This document shows positions 31,783-40,914 of a stretch of DNA of 64,000 nucleotides, in pieces. The notes under the pieces are model-generated. The model ran no database searches. It was not told where the DNA came from and saw only the letters and a list, made by a program, of their open reading frames with translations. The stretch is taken from assembly GCF_002794255.1 (NCBI RefSeq), contig NZ_PGGW01000067.1:186001-250000 (forward strand). The letters are read 5' to 3'. The number at the start of each line of letters is the position of its first letter. The first letter of the stretch is position 1. The stretch comes from Streptomyces carminius. GTDB lineage: Bacteria; Actinomycetota; Actinomycetes; Streptomycetales; Streptomycetaceae. The position numbers were made by a program, and so were the translations under genes.

Positions 31783-33027
31783 ATGGCCGACCGTGTCACC
31801 GTGATCGGGTGGGACGGCTCGCCGCTGAGCGAGGCCGCCCGGGCCGCTCTCGGCGCGGCGACCCTCGTCGCGGGTGCCGCCCATCATCTGACCCTGCCCG
31901 AGGTGCCGGCCGGGGCCGAGCGCATCCGGCTGGGCGGCGTGGCGCCGGCCGCCCGGCGCATCGCCGGGCACCGCGGCACCGCGGTGGTCCTCGCCGACGG
32001 GGACCCCGGCTTCTTCGGCGTCGTCCGCGCCCTGCGCGCGCCCGAGCACGGTCTGGAGGTGGAGGTCGTCCCCGCGGTCTCCTCCGTCGCCGCCGCCTTC
32101 GCACGCGCCGGAATGCCCTGGGACGACGCGCGGATCGTCGTCGCCCACGGCCGTACGCTGCGCCGCGCCGTCAACGTCTGCCGGGCGCACCCCAAGGTCG
32201 CCGTCCTCACCTCACCCGGTGCCGGGCCCGCCGAACTGGCCCTGCTGCTGGAGGGGGTGCACCGCACCTTCGTCATCTGCGAGGAACTGGGCACCGACCG
32301 CGAGCGGGTCACCGTCCTGACCTCGGACAAGGTCGCCGACCACGTCTGGCGTGATCCCAACGTGGTGATCGTGGTGGGCGGCACACCCGGCGCCGAGCCG
32401 GCCCCCGAGCGGGACGGCGGCTGGCTGGCCGGGCACGGGGCCGGCCGGCCGCATCCCGTGCGCGGCTGGGCCCGGCCGGCCGCCGAGTACGCCGGGGCCG
32501 GCCCCCCGGGCGCCCGGGAGCCGGTCTCCGACGGCGGGACCCCGGCCCAGTTGCGGGCCCTCCAACTGGCCCGGCTCGGCCCCCGGCCCGGTGATCTGCT
32601 GTGGGACGTCGGGGTGGGCGACGGGGCACTCGCCGTGGACGCCGCCCGCTTCGGCTCGGCCGTCCTCGCCGTCGAGCGCGACCCGGCCGCCTGCGCCCGG
32701 CTGTCCGCCACCGCGCGGCGCCTCGGGGTACAGGTCCAGGTCGTGTCCGGCGTCGCGCCCCTGGCCCTGGAGGGCCTTCCCGAACCCGACCTGGTGCGAG
32801 TCGGAGGTGGGGGAGCGCGTACGGTCGCCGCGTGCGCCGACCGCAGACCCGGGCGGATCGTCACGCACGCCGCCACCCGGGACGAGGCCGAGGCCCTCGG
32901 CCGGGCGCTGGCGGACGGCGGTTACGCGGTGGAGTGCGTGCTGCTCCAGGCCGTGGAACTGGACACCCGGGAGTGGACCGAACGGGACCGCTCGGTCGTC
33001 TTCCTGCTGTCCGGAAGCCGGGTGTGA
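31783..33027 (+). CDS. cobL: Precorrin-6Y C5,15-methyltransferase (decarboxylating)
   Basis: 414 aa, ATG at 31783 with CAGGAG upstream. The N-terminal half (about 1-205) is the CbiE tetrapyrrole methylase (VTVIGWDG, VVLADGDPGFFGVVRAL, VVPAVSSVAAAFARAGMPWDD). The C-terminal half (about 245-414) is the CbiT SAM-dependent methylase (GDLLWDVGVGDGALAVDAAR, VGGGGARTVAAC). The fused form methylates C5 and C15 and decarboxylates the C12 acetate in the corrin pathway. It lies 251 bp upstream of the bluB-cobT fusion. Other corrin-ring genes are not in the window. Confidence 0.93.
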   Translation: MADRVTVIGWDGSPLSEAARAALGAATLVAGAAHHLTLPEVPAGAERIRLGGVAPAARRIAGHRGTAVVLADGDPGFFGVVRALRAPEHGLEVEVVPAVSSVAAAFARAGMPWDDARIVVAHGRTLRRAVNVCRAHPKVAVLTSPGAGPAELALLLEGVHRTFVICEELGTDRERVTVLTSDKVADHVWRDPNVVIVVGGTPGAEPAPERDGGWLAGHGAGRPHPVRGWARPAAEYAGAGPPGAREPVSDGGTPAQLRALQLARLGPRPGDLLWDVGVGDGALAVDAARFGSAVLAVERDPAACARLSATARRLGVQVQVVSGVAPLALEGLPEPDLVRVGGGGARTVAACADRRPGRIVTHAATRDEAEALGRALADGGYAVECVLLQAVELDTREWTERDRSVVFLLSGSRV

Positions 33028-33109
33028 ATCCGCCGGGACGGCTCGCGTCCGGCCGGATCCGAGCCCTCCTTCCCGTCCACCCCCGGCACCCCGGGTGTCC
33101 GGTGCCGGG

Positions 33110-33115
33110 TAGGCT
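33110..33115 (+). promoter_or_regulatory. Probable -10 box (TAGGCT) for bluB-cobT
   Basis: TAGGCT lies 147 bp before the mini-ORF at 33262. The leader carries no recognisable cobalamin riboswitch. Confidence 0.4.
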
Positions 33116-33261
33116 GATGGATCGTTGTGCCGCCAGCCGGGATTGATGCTTCGTCCGTCAATGTCCGGATGGTTCAGGCGGGATACGCATCACACCGGGC
33201 CCGGTCCGCCGTCGTCGTCGGCCGGGCGCGCCACCCGCTGGGGTTGGAAGGAGCACTACCG

Positions 33262-33282
33262 ATGGGCGAGGGGTACGCATGA
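33262..33282 (+). CDS. Six-codon leader ORF coupled to bluB-cobT
   Basis: ATGGGCGAGGGGTACGCA then TGA encodes MGEGYA. It has the best ribosome binding site of the region (GGAAGGAG at 33246-33253), and its stop overlaps the fusion-gene start as ATGA (33279-33282). It could deliver ribosomes to the large ORF by termination-reinitiation. Existence as a translated peptide is inference. Confidence 0.4.
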   Translation: MGEGYA

Positions 33283-36200
33283 CTGACACCGGCCAGGTCC
33301 CCGGCGAGGGGCAGCCGGAGAGCGCGGGCGGGCAGCTGGAGCAGCCGGTCGCGCCGGCGCCCGGCACGTACACCTTCGAGAATCCCGCCGGCGGCGCTCC
33401 GGCGGGCGACGAGGACGACCTGCTGCTGCCCAGCACCCAGGGGGCGTGGGGCGAGACGGCCGCCATGCCGTCCGCCCCCGGGTCCGGGCCGTACGAACCG
33501 GCCGGCCCGGCGGCGCCCGTACCGCCCGCGCGCCACGAGCACGGGGGCCCGGCGTCCGCCACCCCGACCCCGCCGCGTCCGCTGCATCTGGGACCGCCCG
33601 TGCCGGAGCAGTCCGGTATGGTCCGCTCGCTCGCCGACCGCGGCCCGACCCCGCCGCCCGCTCCGTCCGGCTTCCCGGAGGCCGGGCCGGTGCGGCAGCC
33701 GGGGCCGCACACGACGGGGCCCGAGCACTTCGAGGTGGCCCACGAGGGGCCCGCGGCGACCGGCGACCGGGCGGTGCCGGAGACGGCGGAACCGCACGGC
33801 CCGCAGTCCGGCGTACTCCCGCAGGAGCCCGCGCCGGCGGACGCCTGGGCTCCCCCTGCCCCCGCCCCGGCCCCGGAGCAGCAGGGCCCGGCCACCGGGG
33901 AGTTCGCCGGGCCGGTCGCCGGCCCGCCGCTGCCCGGCCCCGACCTCGCCGCGATTCCGGCCCCGGACGGCTCTGCGGCCACCTGGCCGCAGAGCCCGGC
34001 GCCGGAGCAGGCACCGGTCGGACCGGAGGTGTCCACGGAAGCCGCGGGCCCCGCGCCCGAGACCGCCGAGCCTGTCGTGCCCGCCGAACCGGCCGAGGCC
34101 ACCGCGCCCGGGCCGCACCACGCCCCCGAACAGCCGGTCGCGGCCCCGGAGCAGCAGCTCCAGGACTTCGCGGAGCCCCATGATCCCGTGGCGTCCCAGG
34201 ACACCGCGGCACCCGCGGGTCCGGCGGACGTACCGGGCGCGGAGGACGCCGGGGAACCGGCCGGGCCGCCGGAAGCCCCGCAGGCGGAGGTCCCGGACGG
34301 GGAGCCGACCGGGACGCCCGCCCCGGAACCCGCCGGGTCGCCGGTCACCGGGCCGGTCCCGGCCCCCGAACCGCAGCTCGCCATGACGTCCGTGCCCGGC
34401 GCCGGACCCCAGGTGATGGAGGCCGTACCGGCCGCCTCTTCCGGGGAGAGCGCTTCCGGAACCGCCGTGGAGACTCCCGCGACGGGCCCGGAGAGCGCGC
34501 CGCCCCCCACCCAGGGCGCTTCGGTGGCCGCGGACGGGGAGAGCCGGGAGGCGGCGGAGAACGCGGAAGAGGCCACGGGGGAGGCCCTGGGAGAGGCCGC
34601 GGCGGAGGACACGGCGCCCGCCGCGGATCCCGTGCCGGAGCCCGCGGCGCAGGAGTCCGCCGTACCGGAGGAGCCCGCTCCGCAGGTCCCGGAGAGGCGG
34701 GAGGACGCCGTCGGAGAGGACGCCGACCGCGGCCCCGCACCCGGCTACGGCGAGGCCGAACGGGAGGCGCTGCACCGGGTGATGCGCGAGCGGCGCGACG
34801 TGCGCAACGGCTTCCGCCCGGACCCGATCCCGGACGAGGTGCTGCTGCGGGTCCTGGAGGCGGCCCACACCGCCCCCAGCGTCGGCCACTCCCAGCCGTG
34901 GGACTTCGTCATCATCCGCTCCGAGGAGACCCGCCGGACGATGCACGAACTGGCCATGCGCCAGCGGGACGCGTACGCCATGTCGCTGCCCAAGGGCCGT
35001 GCCAAGCAGTTCCGGGAGATGAAGGTCGAGGCGATACTCGACACCCCGGTCAACATCGTCGTCACCGCCGACCCCACCCGCGGCGGCCGCCACACGCTCG
35101 GCCGCCACACTCAGCCGCAGATGGCGCCGTACTCCTCGGCGCTGGCGGTCGAGAACCTCTGGCTCGCCGCCCGTGCCGAGGGCCTGGGAGTGGGCTGGGT
35201 CAGCTTCTTCGACGAGCGCGAGATGGTGCGGGTGCTCGGCCTGCCCGAGCACCTGGAGGTGGTCGCCTACCTGTGCGTCGGGTACGTGGACGCCTTCCCG
35301 GACGAGCCCGAGCTGGTGCAGGCGGGCTGGTCCAAGCGCCGTCCGCTGTCCTGGGTCGTCCACGAGGAGTCCTACGGCCGCCGGGTGCTCCCCGGCGCCG
35401 AGCAGCCGCACGACCTGCTGACCGAGACCCTGCAGGGCATCCGTCCGCTGGACGCCAAGGCGCTCGGCGAGGCGTGGGAGCGCCAGAAGCGGATGACCAA
35501 GCCGTCCGGCGCGCTGGGCATGCTGGAGATCATCTCCGCCCAGCTCAGCGGGCTGGCCCGGCGGTGTCCTCCGCCGGTGCCCGAACCGGCGGCCGTCGCC
35601 GTCTTCGCCGGGGACCACGGGGTGCACGCCCAGGGCGTCACCGCCTGGCCGCAGGAGGTCACGGCGCAGATGGTCGCCAACTTCCTGGCCGGCGGCGCGG
35701 TCTGCAACGCCTTCGCGAGCCAGGTCGGTGCCGAGATCTGTGTGGTCGACGTGGGCGTGGCGGGCGAGCTGCCGAACATGCCGGGGCTGCTGCCGCGCAA
35801 GGTGCGGCCCGGCACGGCGGACTTCACGACCGGTCCCGCGCTCACCCGCGAGGAGGTGATGCGCGCACTGGAGGTGGGCATCGAGACCGCCCGCGACCTG
35901 GTCGCGGCGGGCAACAAGGCGCTCCTCACCGGTGAGATGGGCATCGCCAACACCACCGTCTCCGCCGCGCTGGTCGCCGTCTTCACCGGCGCAGACCCGG
36001 CCGAGGTCACCGGCCGGGGCACCGGTGTCAGCGACGAGATGCACGCCCACAAGATCGACGTCGTACGCCGCGCCCTGGAACTGCACCGGCCCGACGCGGC
36101 CGACCCCCTCGGCGTCCTCGCCGCCGTCGGTGGGCTGGAGCACGCCGCGCTCGCCGGCCTGATCCTCGGCGGCGCCTCGCTGCGTACCCCGGTCATCCTG

Positions 36201-36467
36201 GACGGGGTGAGCGCGGGGGCGGCGGCCCTGGCCGCCCGGGCCATCGCCCCCGAGGCACTGGCCGCCTGCATCGCCGGCCACCGCAGCGCGGAGCCCGGCC
36301 ATGTCGCCGCGCTGGCCAAGCTGGGTCTGCGTCCACTGATCGACCTCGATCTGAGGCTCGGCGAGGGCACGGGCGCGCTGCTGGCCCTGCCGGTGGTGCA
36401 GAGCGCGGCCCGCGCCATGCACGAGGTCGCCACCTTCGACTCGGCGGGCGTCACGGAGAAGAACTGA
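33279..36467 (+). CDS. cobT: BluB-CobT fusion with long disordered N-terminus
   Basis: 1062 aa. Residues 1 to about 487 are Pro/Ala/Glu/Gly-rich with no foldable domain. About 489-705 match BluB, the oxygen-dependent FMN-cannibalising 5,6-dimethylbenzimidazole synthase (RDVRNGFRPDPIPDEVLLR, AAHTAPSVGHSQPWDFVII). About 710-1062 match CobT, which transfers phosphoribose from nicotinate mononucleotide to DMB (VFAGDHGVHAQGVTAWPQEV, NKALLTGEMGIANTT, with the catalytic Glu in GEGTGALL near 1028). Synthesis and activation of the cobalamin lower ligand are thus in one polypeptide. The start at 33279 overlaps a mini-ORF; a strong hairpin follows. A start closer to residue 480 cannot be excluded, but the frame is open throughout. 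Confidence 0.9.
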   Translation: MTDTGQVPGEGQPESAGGQLEQPVAPAPGTYTFENPAGGAPAGDEDDLLLPSTQGAWGETAAMPSAPGSGPYEPAGPAAPVPPARHEHGGPASATPTPPRPLHLGPPVPEQSGMVRSLADRGPTPPPAPSGFPEAGPVRQPGPHTTGPEHFEVAHEGPAATGDRAVPETAEPHGPQSGVLPQEPAPADAWAPPAPAPAPEQQGPATGEFAGPVAGPPLPGPDLAAIPAPDGSAATWPQSPAPEQAPVGPEVSTEAAGPAPETAEPVVPAEPAEATAPGPHHAPEQPVAAPEQQLQDFAEPHDPVASQDTAAPAGPADVPGAEDAGEPAGPPEAPQAEVPDGEPTGTPAPEPAGSPVTGPVPAPEPQLAMTSVPGAGPQVMEAVPAASSGESASGTAVETPATGPESAPPPTQGASVAADGESREAAENAEEATGEALGEAAAEDTAPAADPVPEPAAQESAVPEEPAPQVPERREDAVGEDADRGPAPGYGEAEREALHRVMRERRDVRNGFRPDPIPDEVLLRVLEAAHTAPSVGHSQPWDFVIIRSEETRRTMHELAMRQRDAYAMSLPKGRAKQFREMKVEAILDTPVNIVVTADPTRGGRHTLGRHTQPQMAPYSSALAVENLWLAARAEGLGVGWVSFFDEREMVRVLGLPEHLEVVAYLCVGYVDAFPDEPELVQAGWSKRRPLSWVVHEESYGRRVLPGAEQPHDLLTETLQGIRPLDAKALGEAWERQKRMTKPSGALGMLEIISAQLSGLARRCPPPVPEPAAVAVFAGDHGVHAQGVTAWPQEVTAQMVANFLAGGAVCNAFASQVGAEICVVDVGVAGELPNMPGLLPRKVRPGTADFTTGPALTREEVMRALEVGIETARDLVAAGNKALLTGEMGIANTTVSAALVAVFTGADPAEVTGRGTGVSDEMHAHKIDVVRRALELHRPDAADPLGVLAAVGGLEHAALAGLILGGASLRTPVILDGVSAGAAALAARAIAPEALAACIAGHRSAEPGHVAALAKLGLRPLIDLDLRLGEGTGALLALPVVQSAARAMHEVATFDSAGVTEKN

Positions 36468-36471
36468 CCCG

Positions 36472-36511
36472 CGCCGGTGCGCCCCGGACCTCGTCCGCGG
36501 GCGCACCGGCG
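36472..36511 (+). terminator. Long hairpin after bluB-cobT
   Basis: 36472-36484 pairs perfectly with 36499-36511, and the stem continues with CGGAC/GTCCG inside after one bulged base. It starts 5 bp after the stop codon. Confidence 0.75.
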
Positions 36512-36569
36512 TGCTTACGTGCCCGCTGCGCCGGTGACCCGCGGCACAGCGGGCACGGGCGGAGCGTCG

Positions 36570-36575
36570 TAGGCT
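36570..36575 (+). promoter_or_regulatory. Probable -10 box (TAGGCT) for cysG
   Basis: TAGGCT lies about 145 bp before the cysG start and after the bluB-cobT terminator, implying separate transcription. Confidence 0.4.
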
Positions 36576-36718
36576 GCCCGTGGCCCGCCGTCCGTTCCGC
36601 CGCCCTCCGGCCGCCGTACGGACGGAGCCGTCCTCGCCGCTCCACCGCCGCAGCGGCCGAAGGCCCCCTCCGGTCCGCGGGCCGGACGAGGGGAAGACCT
36701 CCAAGGAGCCGCACAGCC

Positions 36719-37954
36719 ATGTCCGACCGTCCCCCGCACCCCGCCTATCCCGTGGGACTGCGCCTGACCGGGCGCCGTGTGGTCGTCCTGGGCGGCGGCA
36801 CCGTCGCCCAGCGGCGGCTGCCCGCGCTGCTGGCCGCGGGCGCCGACGTCCTGCTGATCGCCCCCTCGGCGACCCCCTCCGTGGAGGCCATGGCCGAGGC
36901 GGGCGAGCTGCGCTGGGAGCGCCGGGCCTACCGGCCGGGCGATCTGGACGGCGCCTGGTACGCGGTCGTCGCCACCGACGACACCGAGGCCAACGCCGCC
37001 GCCTCCGCCGAGGCCGAACGGCTGCGGGTGTGGTGTGTGCGCAGCGACGACGCGGAGGCCGCCACCGCCTGGACCCCGGCCACCGGCCGCAGCGAGGGGG
37101 TCACCGTCGCGGTGCTCACCGGGCGGGATCCGCGCCGCTCGGCCGCCGTGCGCGACGCCGTGGTGGAGGGCCTGCGCGACGGCACCCTGACCGCTCCGCG
37201 GCACCGTGCCCGCCGCAGCGGCGTCGCCCTGGTCGGCGGCGGCCCCGGCGACCCGGACCTGATCACCGTGCGCGGCCGCCGGCTGCTTGCCGAGGCGGAC
37301 GTGGTGATCGCCGACCGGCTCGGCCCGCGCGACCTGCTGGACGAACTGCCGCCGCATGTCGAGGTGATCGACGCGGCCAAGATCCCCTACGGCCGGGCGA
37401 TGGCCCAGGAGGCCATCAACGAGGCCCTTGTGGCGCACGCGAGGGCGGGGAGGTTCGTCGTACGGCTCAAGGGCGGTGACCCCTTCGTCTTCGGCCGGGG
37501 CATGGAGGAGGCGCAGGCGCTGGCCGAGGCCGGCGTCCCGGTCACCGTGGTGCCCGGGATCTCCAGTGCCGTCAGCGTGCCCGGGGCCGCCGGGATCCCG
37601 GTCACCCACCGCGGGGTGGCCCACGAGTTCACGGTGGTCAGCGGTCATGTCGCTCCCGACGATCCGCGCTCGCTGGTGGACTGGGCGGCCCTGGCGAAGC
37701 TGCGCGGCACGCTGGTGCTGCTGATGGCGGTGGAGCGGATCGGTGCCATCGCCCGCACCCTCACCGAGCACGGCCGGGACCCGGGGACACCCGTCGCGGT
37801 GGTGCAGGAGGGCACGATGGCCGGCCAGCGCCGGGTGGACGCCACCCTGGCGACCGTGGCGGAGGCGGTCGGGGCGGAGGACGTACGGCCGCCGGCGGTG
37901 ATCGTGGTGGGCGAGGTGGTCGGTGTGGGGCCGGCCGCCCGCGGTCCGCGGTGA
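36719..37954 (+). CDS. cysG: Siroheme synthase/uroporphyrinogen-III C-methyltransferase
   Basis: 411 aa, ATG at 36719. Residues 1 to about 150 are the precorrin-2 dehydrogenase (Met8-like) domain, with the NAD motif VVVLGGGTVAQRRLPALLAAGA. Residues about 165-405 are the SAM uroporphyrinogen methylase (VALVGGGPGDPDLITVRGRRLLAEADVVIADRL, VVRLKGGDPFVFGRGMEEA, VVPGISSAVSVPGAAGIPVTHR). It makes precorrin-2 and sirohydrochlorin, the branch point to siroheme and cobalamin. It sits beside cobalamin genes but after its own promoter. Confidence 0.95.
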   Translation: MSDRPPHPAYPVGLRLTGRRVVVLGGGTVAQRRLPALLAAGADVLLIAPSATPSVEAMAEAGELRWERRAYRPGDLDGAWYAVVATDDTEANAAASAEAERLRVWCVRSDDAEAATAWTPATGRSEGVTVAVLTGRDPRRSAAVRDAVVEGLRDGTLTAPRHRARRSGVALVGGGPGDPDLITVRGRRLLAEADVVIADRLGPRDLLDELPPHVEVIDAAKIPYGRAMAQEAINEALVAHARAGRFVVRLKGGDPFVFGRGMEEAQALAEAGVPVTVVPGISSAVSVPGAAGIPVTHRGVAHEFTVVSGHVAPDDPRSLVDWAALAKLRGTLVLLMAVERIGAIARTLTEHGRDPGTPVAVVQEGTMAGQRRVDATLATVAEAVGAEDVRPPAVIVVGEVVGVGPAARGPR

Positions 37955-37970
37955 CGGAGGACGACGGGCC

Positions 37971-38834
37971 ATGACGGGGGAGGAGAGCGCGGCCGCGGCG
38001 GCCGGGACGAGCGGACCGGTCACCGTGGAGGATCCCGGTGATCCGCGGCTGGCCGACTACACGGACCTGACCGACGTACAGCTGCGGCGCAGGCGCGAGC
38101 CGGCCGAGGGCCTGTTCATCGCCGAGGGCGAGAAGGTCATCCGGCGCGCCCTCGCGGCCGGGTACCGGATGCGGTCGATGCTGCTGACGCCCCGTTGGGC
38201 CGAGGCGATGCGCGACGTGACCGAACGGGTCCCGGCGCCGGTCTACACCGTCAGCCCCGAGCTCGCCGAGGAGGTGACGGGCTACCACGTCCACCGCGGT
38301 GCGCTGGCCTCGATGCACCGCCGGCCGCTGCCCTCGCCGGCCGGCCTGCTGACGGAGGAGCGCGGCACCGTGGCCGTCCTGGAGGGTCTCGTCGATCACA
38401 CGAACGTCGGGGCCGTGTACCGGTCGGCCGCGGCTCTCGGGGTCGGTGCTGTCCTCCTCTCCCCGGACTGCGCGGACCCTCTCTACCGCCGCTCGGTCAA
38501 GGTGTCCATGGGGGCGGTCTTCTCCGTCCCGCACGCGCGCGTCGAGGACTGGCCCGGCGGGCTGCGGACCGTCCGGGAGGCCGGCTACCCGCTGCTGGCC
38601 CTCACCCCCGATCCGGGCGCCGTGCCGCTGGGCGAGGTGCCCCGCGAGACGCTGCGGCGGTGCGCGGTCATGCTCGGTTCCGAGGGGCAGGGGCTGTCCG
38701 CCGGGGCCCTGCGCGCCGCCGACCTGCGGGTACGGATTCCGATGGCGCACGGGATCGACTCGCTGAACATCGCGGCAGCGGCGGCGGTCGGCTTCTACGC
38801 CCTGGCCGAGGCACGGAAGGACACCGCGTGCTGA
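37971..38834 (+). CDS. TrmH/SpoU-family RNA methyltransferase
   Basis: 287 aa from the ATG at 37971, 16 bp after cysG, with GGAGGACG upstream. The substrate-binding domain is in residues 20-125 (LRRRREPAEGLFIAEGEKVIRRAL). SPOUT motifs are LEGLVDHTNVGAVYRSAAALG, MLGSEGQGLS and IPMAHGIDSLNIAAAAAVGFYAL. It is predicted to 2'-O-methylate rRNA or tRNA. It is closely spaced with cysG and probably cotranscribed. Confidence 0.9.
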   Translation: MTGEESAAAAAGTSGPVTVEDPGDPRLADYTDLTDVQLRRRREPAEGLFIAEGEKVIRRALAAGYRMRSMLLTPRWAEAMRDVTERVPAPVYTVSPELAEEVTGYHVHRGALASMHRRPLPSPAGLLTEERGTVAVLEGLVDHTNVGAVYRSAAALGVGAVLLSPDCADPLYRRSVKVSMGAVFSVPHARVEDWPGGLRTVREAGYPLLALTPDPGAVPLGEVPRETLRRCAVMLGSEGQGLSAGALRAADLRVRIPMAHGIDSLNIAAAAAVGFYALAEARKDTAC

Positions 38835-39053
38835 AATGTAGTAGACAGTGACTATCTGTGATAAATTAGGTCGGACCGGTACTCGGACGGCGGGATCGGA
38901 CAGCGGAGAGTCGGCCGCCGCGACCCGCACACGTCGACAACCAAAGGCCTGTACTGGGGGTGCAGGCCTCGACTTTGCCCATCCAGAGGATGGCCGGGCC
39001 GAGGTTTCCGGGCTCCGCTCCGTCCGTCCTCCCGAAGGGAAGGAAGGCGACCG
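38835..39053 (+). promoter_or_regulatory. AT-rich patch and hairpin leader before a small membrane-protein gene
   Basis: 38836-38870 is unusually AT-rich and contains ACAG-7-CTGT (38846-38860) and TAAATT, a probable promoter region. Further on, AGGCCTG (38945-38951) pairs with CAGGCCT (38963-38969), extending inward with wobble pairs to a GGG loop. The hairpin sits about 85 bp before the GTG at 39054. Confidence 0.4.
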
Positions 39054-39266
39054 GTGGACACCCAGCACATCTCGCACCCCCGGACGGTCAGGGCCCTGTG
39101 GGTCCTGGTGGCCGTCCTGTTCTCCGCCCTCGTCGCCCTGGTGGCGGGCATCCTCGCCGGTGCGACGGGCAGATCCTTTCCGGAGGCGGTGCTCCACGCG
39201 GGCGCCGCCTTCGCCGCCACCCTCCCGCTGTGCCTGACCGTCCTCGCCGCGCTCGGCGAGCTGTGA
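39054..39266 (+). CDS. Small two-helix membrane protein
   Basis: 70 aa, GTG start at 39054 with GGAAGG upstream. Two hydrophobic segments (about 14-35 and 47-68) are joined by the short loop GATGRSFPEAV. The N-terminus is polar. No family assignment could be made. It is convergent with the protein-kinase gene; the stop is 25 bp from the end of that gene. Confidence 0.7.
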   Translation: MDTQHISHPRTVRALWVLVAVLFSALVALVAGILAGATGRSFPEAVLHAGAAFAATLPLCLTVLAALGEL

Positions 39267-39267
39267 C

Positions 39268-39295
39268 CTGACCGCCGCCCGCTGACGGCGGTCAG
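39268..39295. terminator. Hairpin between convergent genes
   Basis: CTGACCGCCG (39268-39277) pairs with CGGCGGTCAG (39286-39295). It overlaps the last codons of the kinase gene on the other strand. Confidence 0.5.
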
Positions 39296-40650
39296 CGGCG
39301 CGGTACGGCGCCGGGCCCCGTCGGGGCGGTGCTGTGCGCGGTGGGCGGGACGCCGGGAGCGGCGGCACCCGGGTTGTCCGGAGCCTCCGGGACGCCCGGG
39401 GCCCGGTCCAGGCCCCGGGCCGGGCCCTGGCAGCCCTGCGCCGCCGCGATGCCCAGGGCGACCAGCAGCGTCACCGTCACGAACACGATCAGACGCTGCC
39501 GCAGCAGCCGCGGGTCCGGCGCCGGGCGCCGTGTCCCCGTCCGGCCGCCGCCGGCGCGGGCCGGGCCGCGGGGGGCGGGCCGGGCCGGAGCCCGTCCCCC
39601 GCCCTTCCGTCCGGCACCGTCCGCCGGGCGGGCGGCACCGCGGGGAGGCGTGCGCGGAGCGGAGGAGCGGGAGGCGTCCCGGCCCTCCTGTCCCCGCGTC
39701 CCCCGGTTTCCCGGCGGGGGGTCGTCCTCGCGCGCGGCGCGCGGCCCCGGGTGCCGCTCCGTCCGCCGGGCCGCCGCGGGCCGGGCCGGCCGTACGGCCG
39801 CCCCCGTGGCCGCCCCCTCCGGCAGTCCGCGCGCCTCCCGGGCGGCGATCTCCCGCAGCCGCAGGGACAGTTGCAGCGTGCTCGGCCGGTCCTCCGGGTT
39901 CTTCGCCAGACAGGCCCGTACCAGTGGCGCCAGCGCCGCGTGCACCCCGTGCAGCTGCGGTTCCTCGTGCACCACCCGGTACAGCATCACCTCCGAACTG
40001 CCCTGCCCGAACGGGGAGTCCGCGGTCGCCGCGTACGCCAGCGTGGCGCCCAGCGCGAAGACGTCCGTCGCCGGGGTCACGGCCGCGCCCCGCACCTGCT
40101 CCGGGGCCAGGAATCCGGGCGAGCCCACCGCGGTGCCGACACGGGTCAGCGTGCTGGCTCCCGTGGCCCAGGCGATGCCGAAGTCGATGATGCGCGGGCC
40201 CTTGGGGGACAGCAGGATGTTCGACGGCTTCAGGTCCCGGTGCACCACCCCGGCCTCGTGCACCGCCAGCAGCCCCTCGGCCAGCGCCGCGCCGGTGGAG
40301 GCGACCTGCGCGACGCCCAGCGGACCCTCCGCGTTCACCTTGTCGTGCAGCGAGGGACCGGGCACGTACTGGGTCGCGAACCACGGCCGGTCCGCCTCCA
40401 GATCGGCCGCCACCAGCCGGGCGGTGCACCCGCCCCGGATCCGCCGTGCGGCCGACACCTCACGCGCGAAGCGCGAGCGGAACTCCGGGTCCTCCGCGAG
40501 ATCCGGCCGGATCACCTTCAGGGCCACCCGCTGCCCGCGCCGGTCGGAGCCGAGGTACACCACGCCCATGCCGCCCGCGCCCAGCCGCCGGTGGAGCCTG
40601 AACGAGCCGACGACTCGCGGGTCCTCTCTCCGGAGCCGCATCAGCGCCAT
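39292..40650 (-). CDS. Membrane-anchored Ser/Thr protein kinase
   Basis: 452 aa from the ATG at 40650, with GGGAAGGA upstream; the ATG at 40641 is possible. All Hanks-type motifs are present: the Gly loop LGAGGMGVVYLG, the Lys in VALKVI, HRDLKPSNILLS, DFGIAWATG and FLAPEQV. After the kinase domain (about 10-270) comes a Pro/Arg-rich linker of about 120 residues, a transmembrane helix (LIVFVTVTLLVALGIAAA, near 395) and a short extracellular tail. No PASTA or other known sensor domain is present. It is not a LanKC enzyme, since it has no lyase or cyclase domain. Substrates are unknown. Confidence 0.92.
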   Translation of the reverse strand: MALMRLRREDPRVVGSFRLHRRLGAGGMGVVYLGSDRRGQRVALKVIRPDLAEDPEFRSRFAREVSAARRIRGGCTARLVAADLEADRPWFATQYVPGPSLHDKVNAEGPLGVAQVASTGAALAEGLLAVHEAGVVHRDLKPSNILLSPKGPRIIDFGIAWATGASTLTRVGTAVGSPGFLAPEQVRGAAVTPATDVFALGATLAYAATADSPFGQGSSEVMLYRVVHEEPQLHGVHAALAPLVRACLAKNPEDRPSTLQLSLRLREIAAREARGLPEGAATGAAVRPARPAAARRTERHPGPRAAREDDPPPGNRGTRGQEGRDASRSSAPRTPPRGAARPADGAGRKGGGRAPARPAPRGPARAGGGRTGTRRPAPDPRLLRQRLIVFVTVTLLVALGIAAAQGCQGPARGLDRAPGVPEAPDNPGAAAPGVPPTAHSTAPTGPGAVPRR

Positions 40651-40914
40651 TCCTTCCCTGCCTCCGGCCGGCGGGCCCGCCCCGTATCCCGGCGGGCCCG
40701 CCCCGCCCTGCCCGGTCCTGTGACGTGCCACAGCTTACGGACTGCACCCCCGGGGCGCCGACAGGCCGGTGCCCGCGGCCGGGACTGCTGTCAGTGCCGG
40801 GTGGGACACTGAGAAGGTGGGCGAGCGAGGGCCCATCGGGGTACCACAGGGAAAGAAGTCCTGTTCAGAGGCGCCGGAGGCGTCGAGCGGACCTCCGGGA
40901 AGGGGGAGCTCGGT

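Noticed and set aside
31606..33278. Cobalamin riboswitch upstream of cobL or bluB-cobT
   Set aside because: Neither leader contains a B12-box-like GCCACTG sequence or the surrounding conserved stems.
39292..40650. Ser/Thr kinase as a possible LanKC for the precursor pair
   Set aside because: It has only a Hanks-type kinase, a linker and one membrane helix (452 aa). LanKC enzymes have lyase, kinase and cyclase domains and are about twice as long. It is also 16 kb away.
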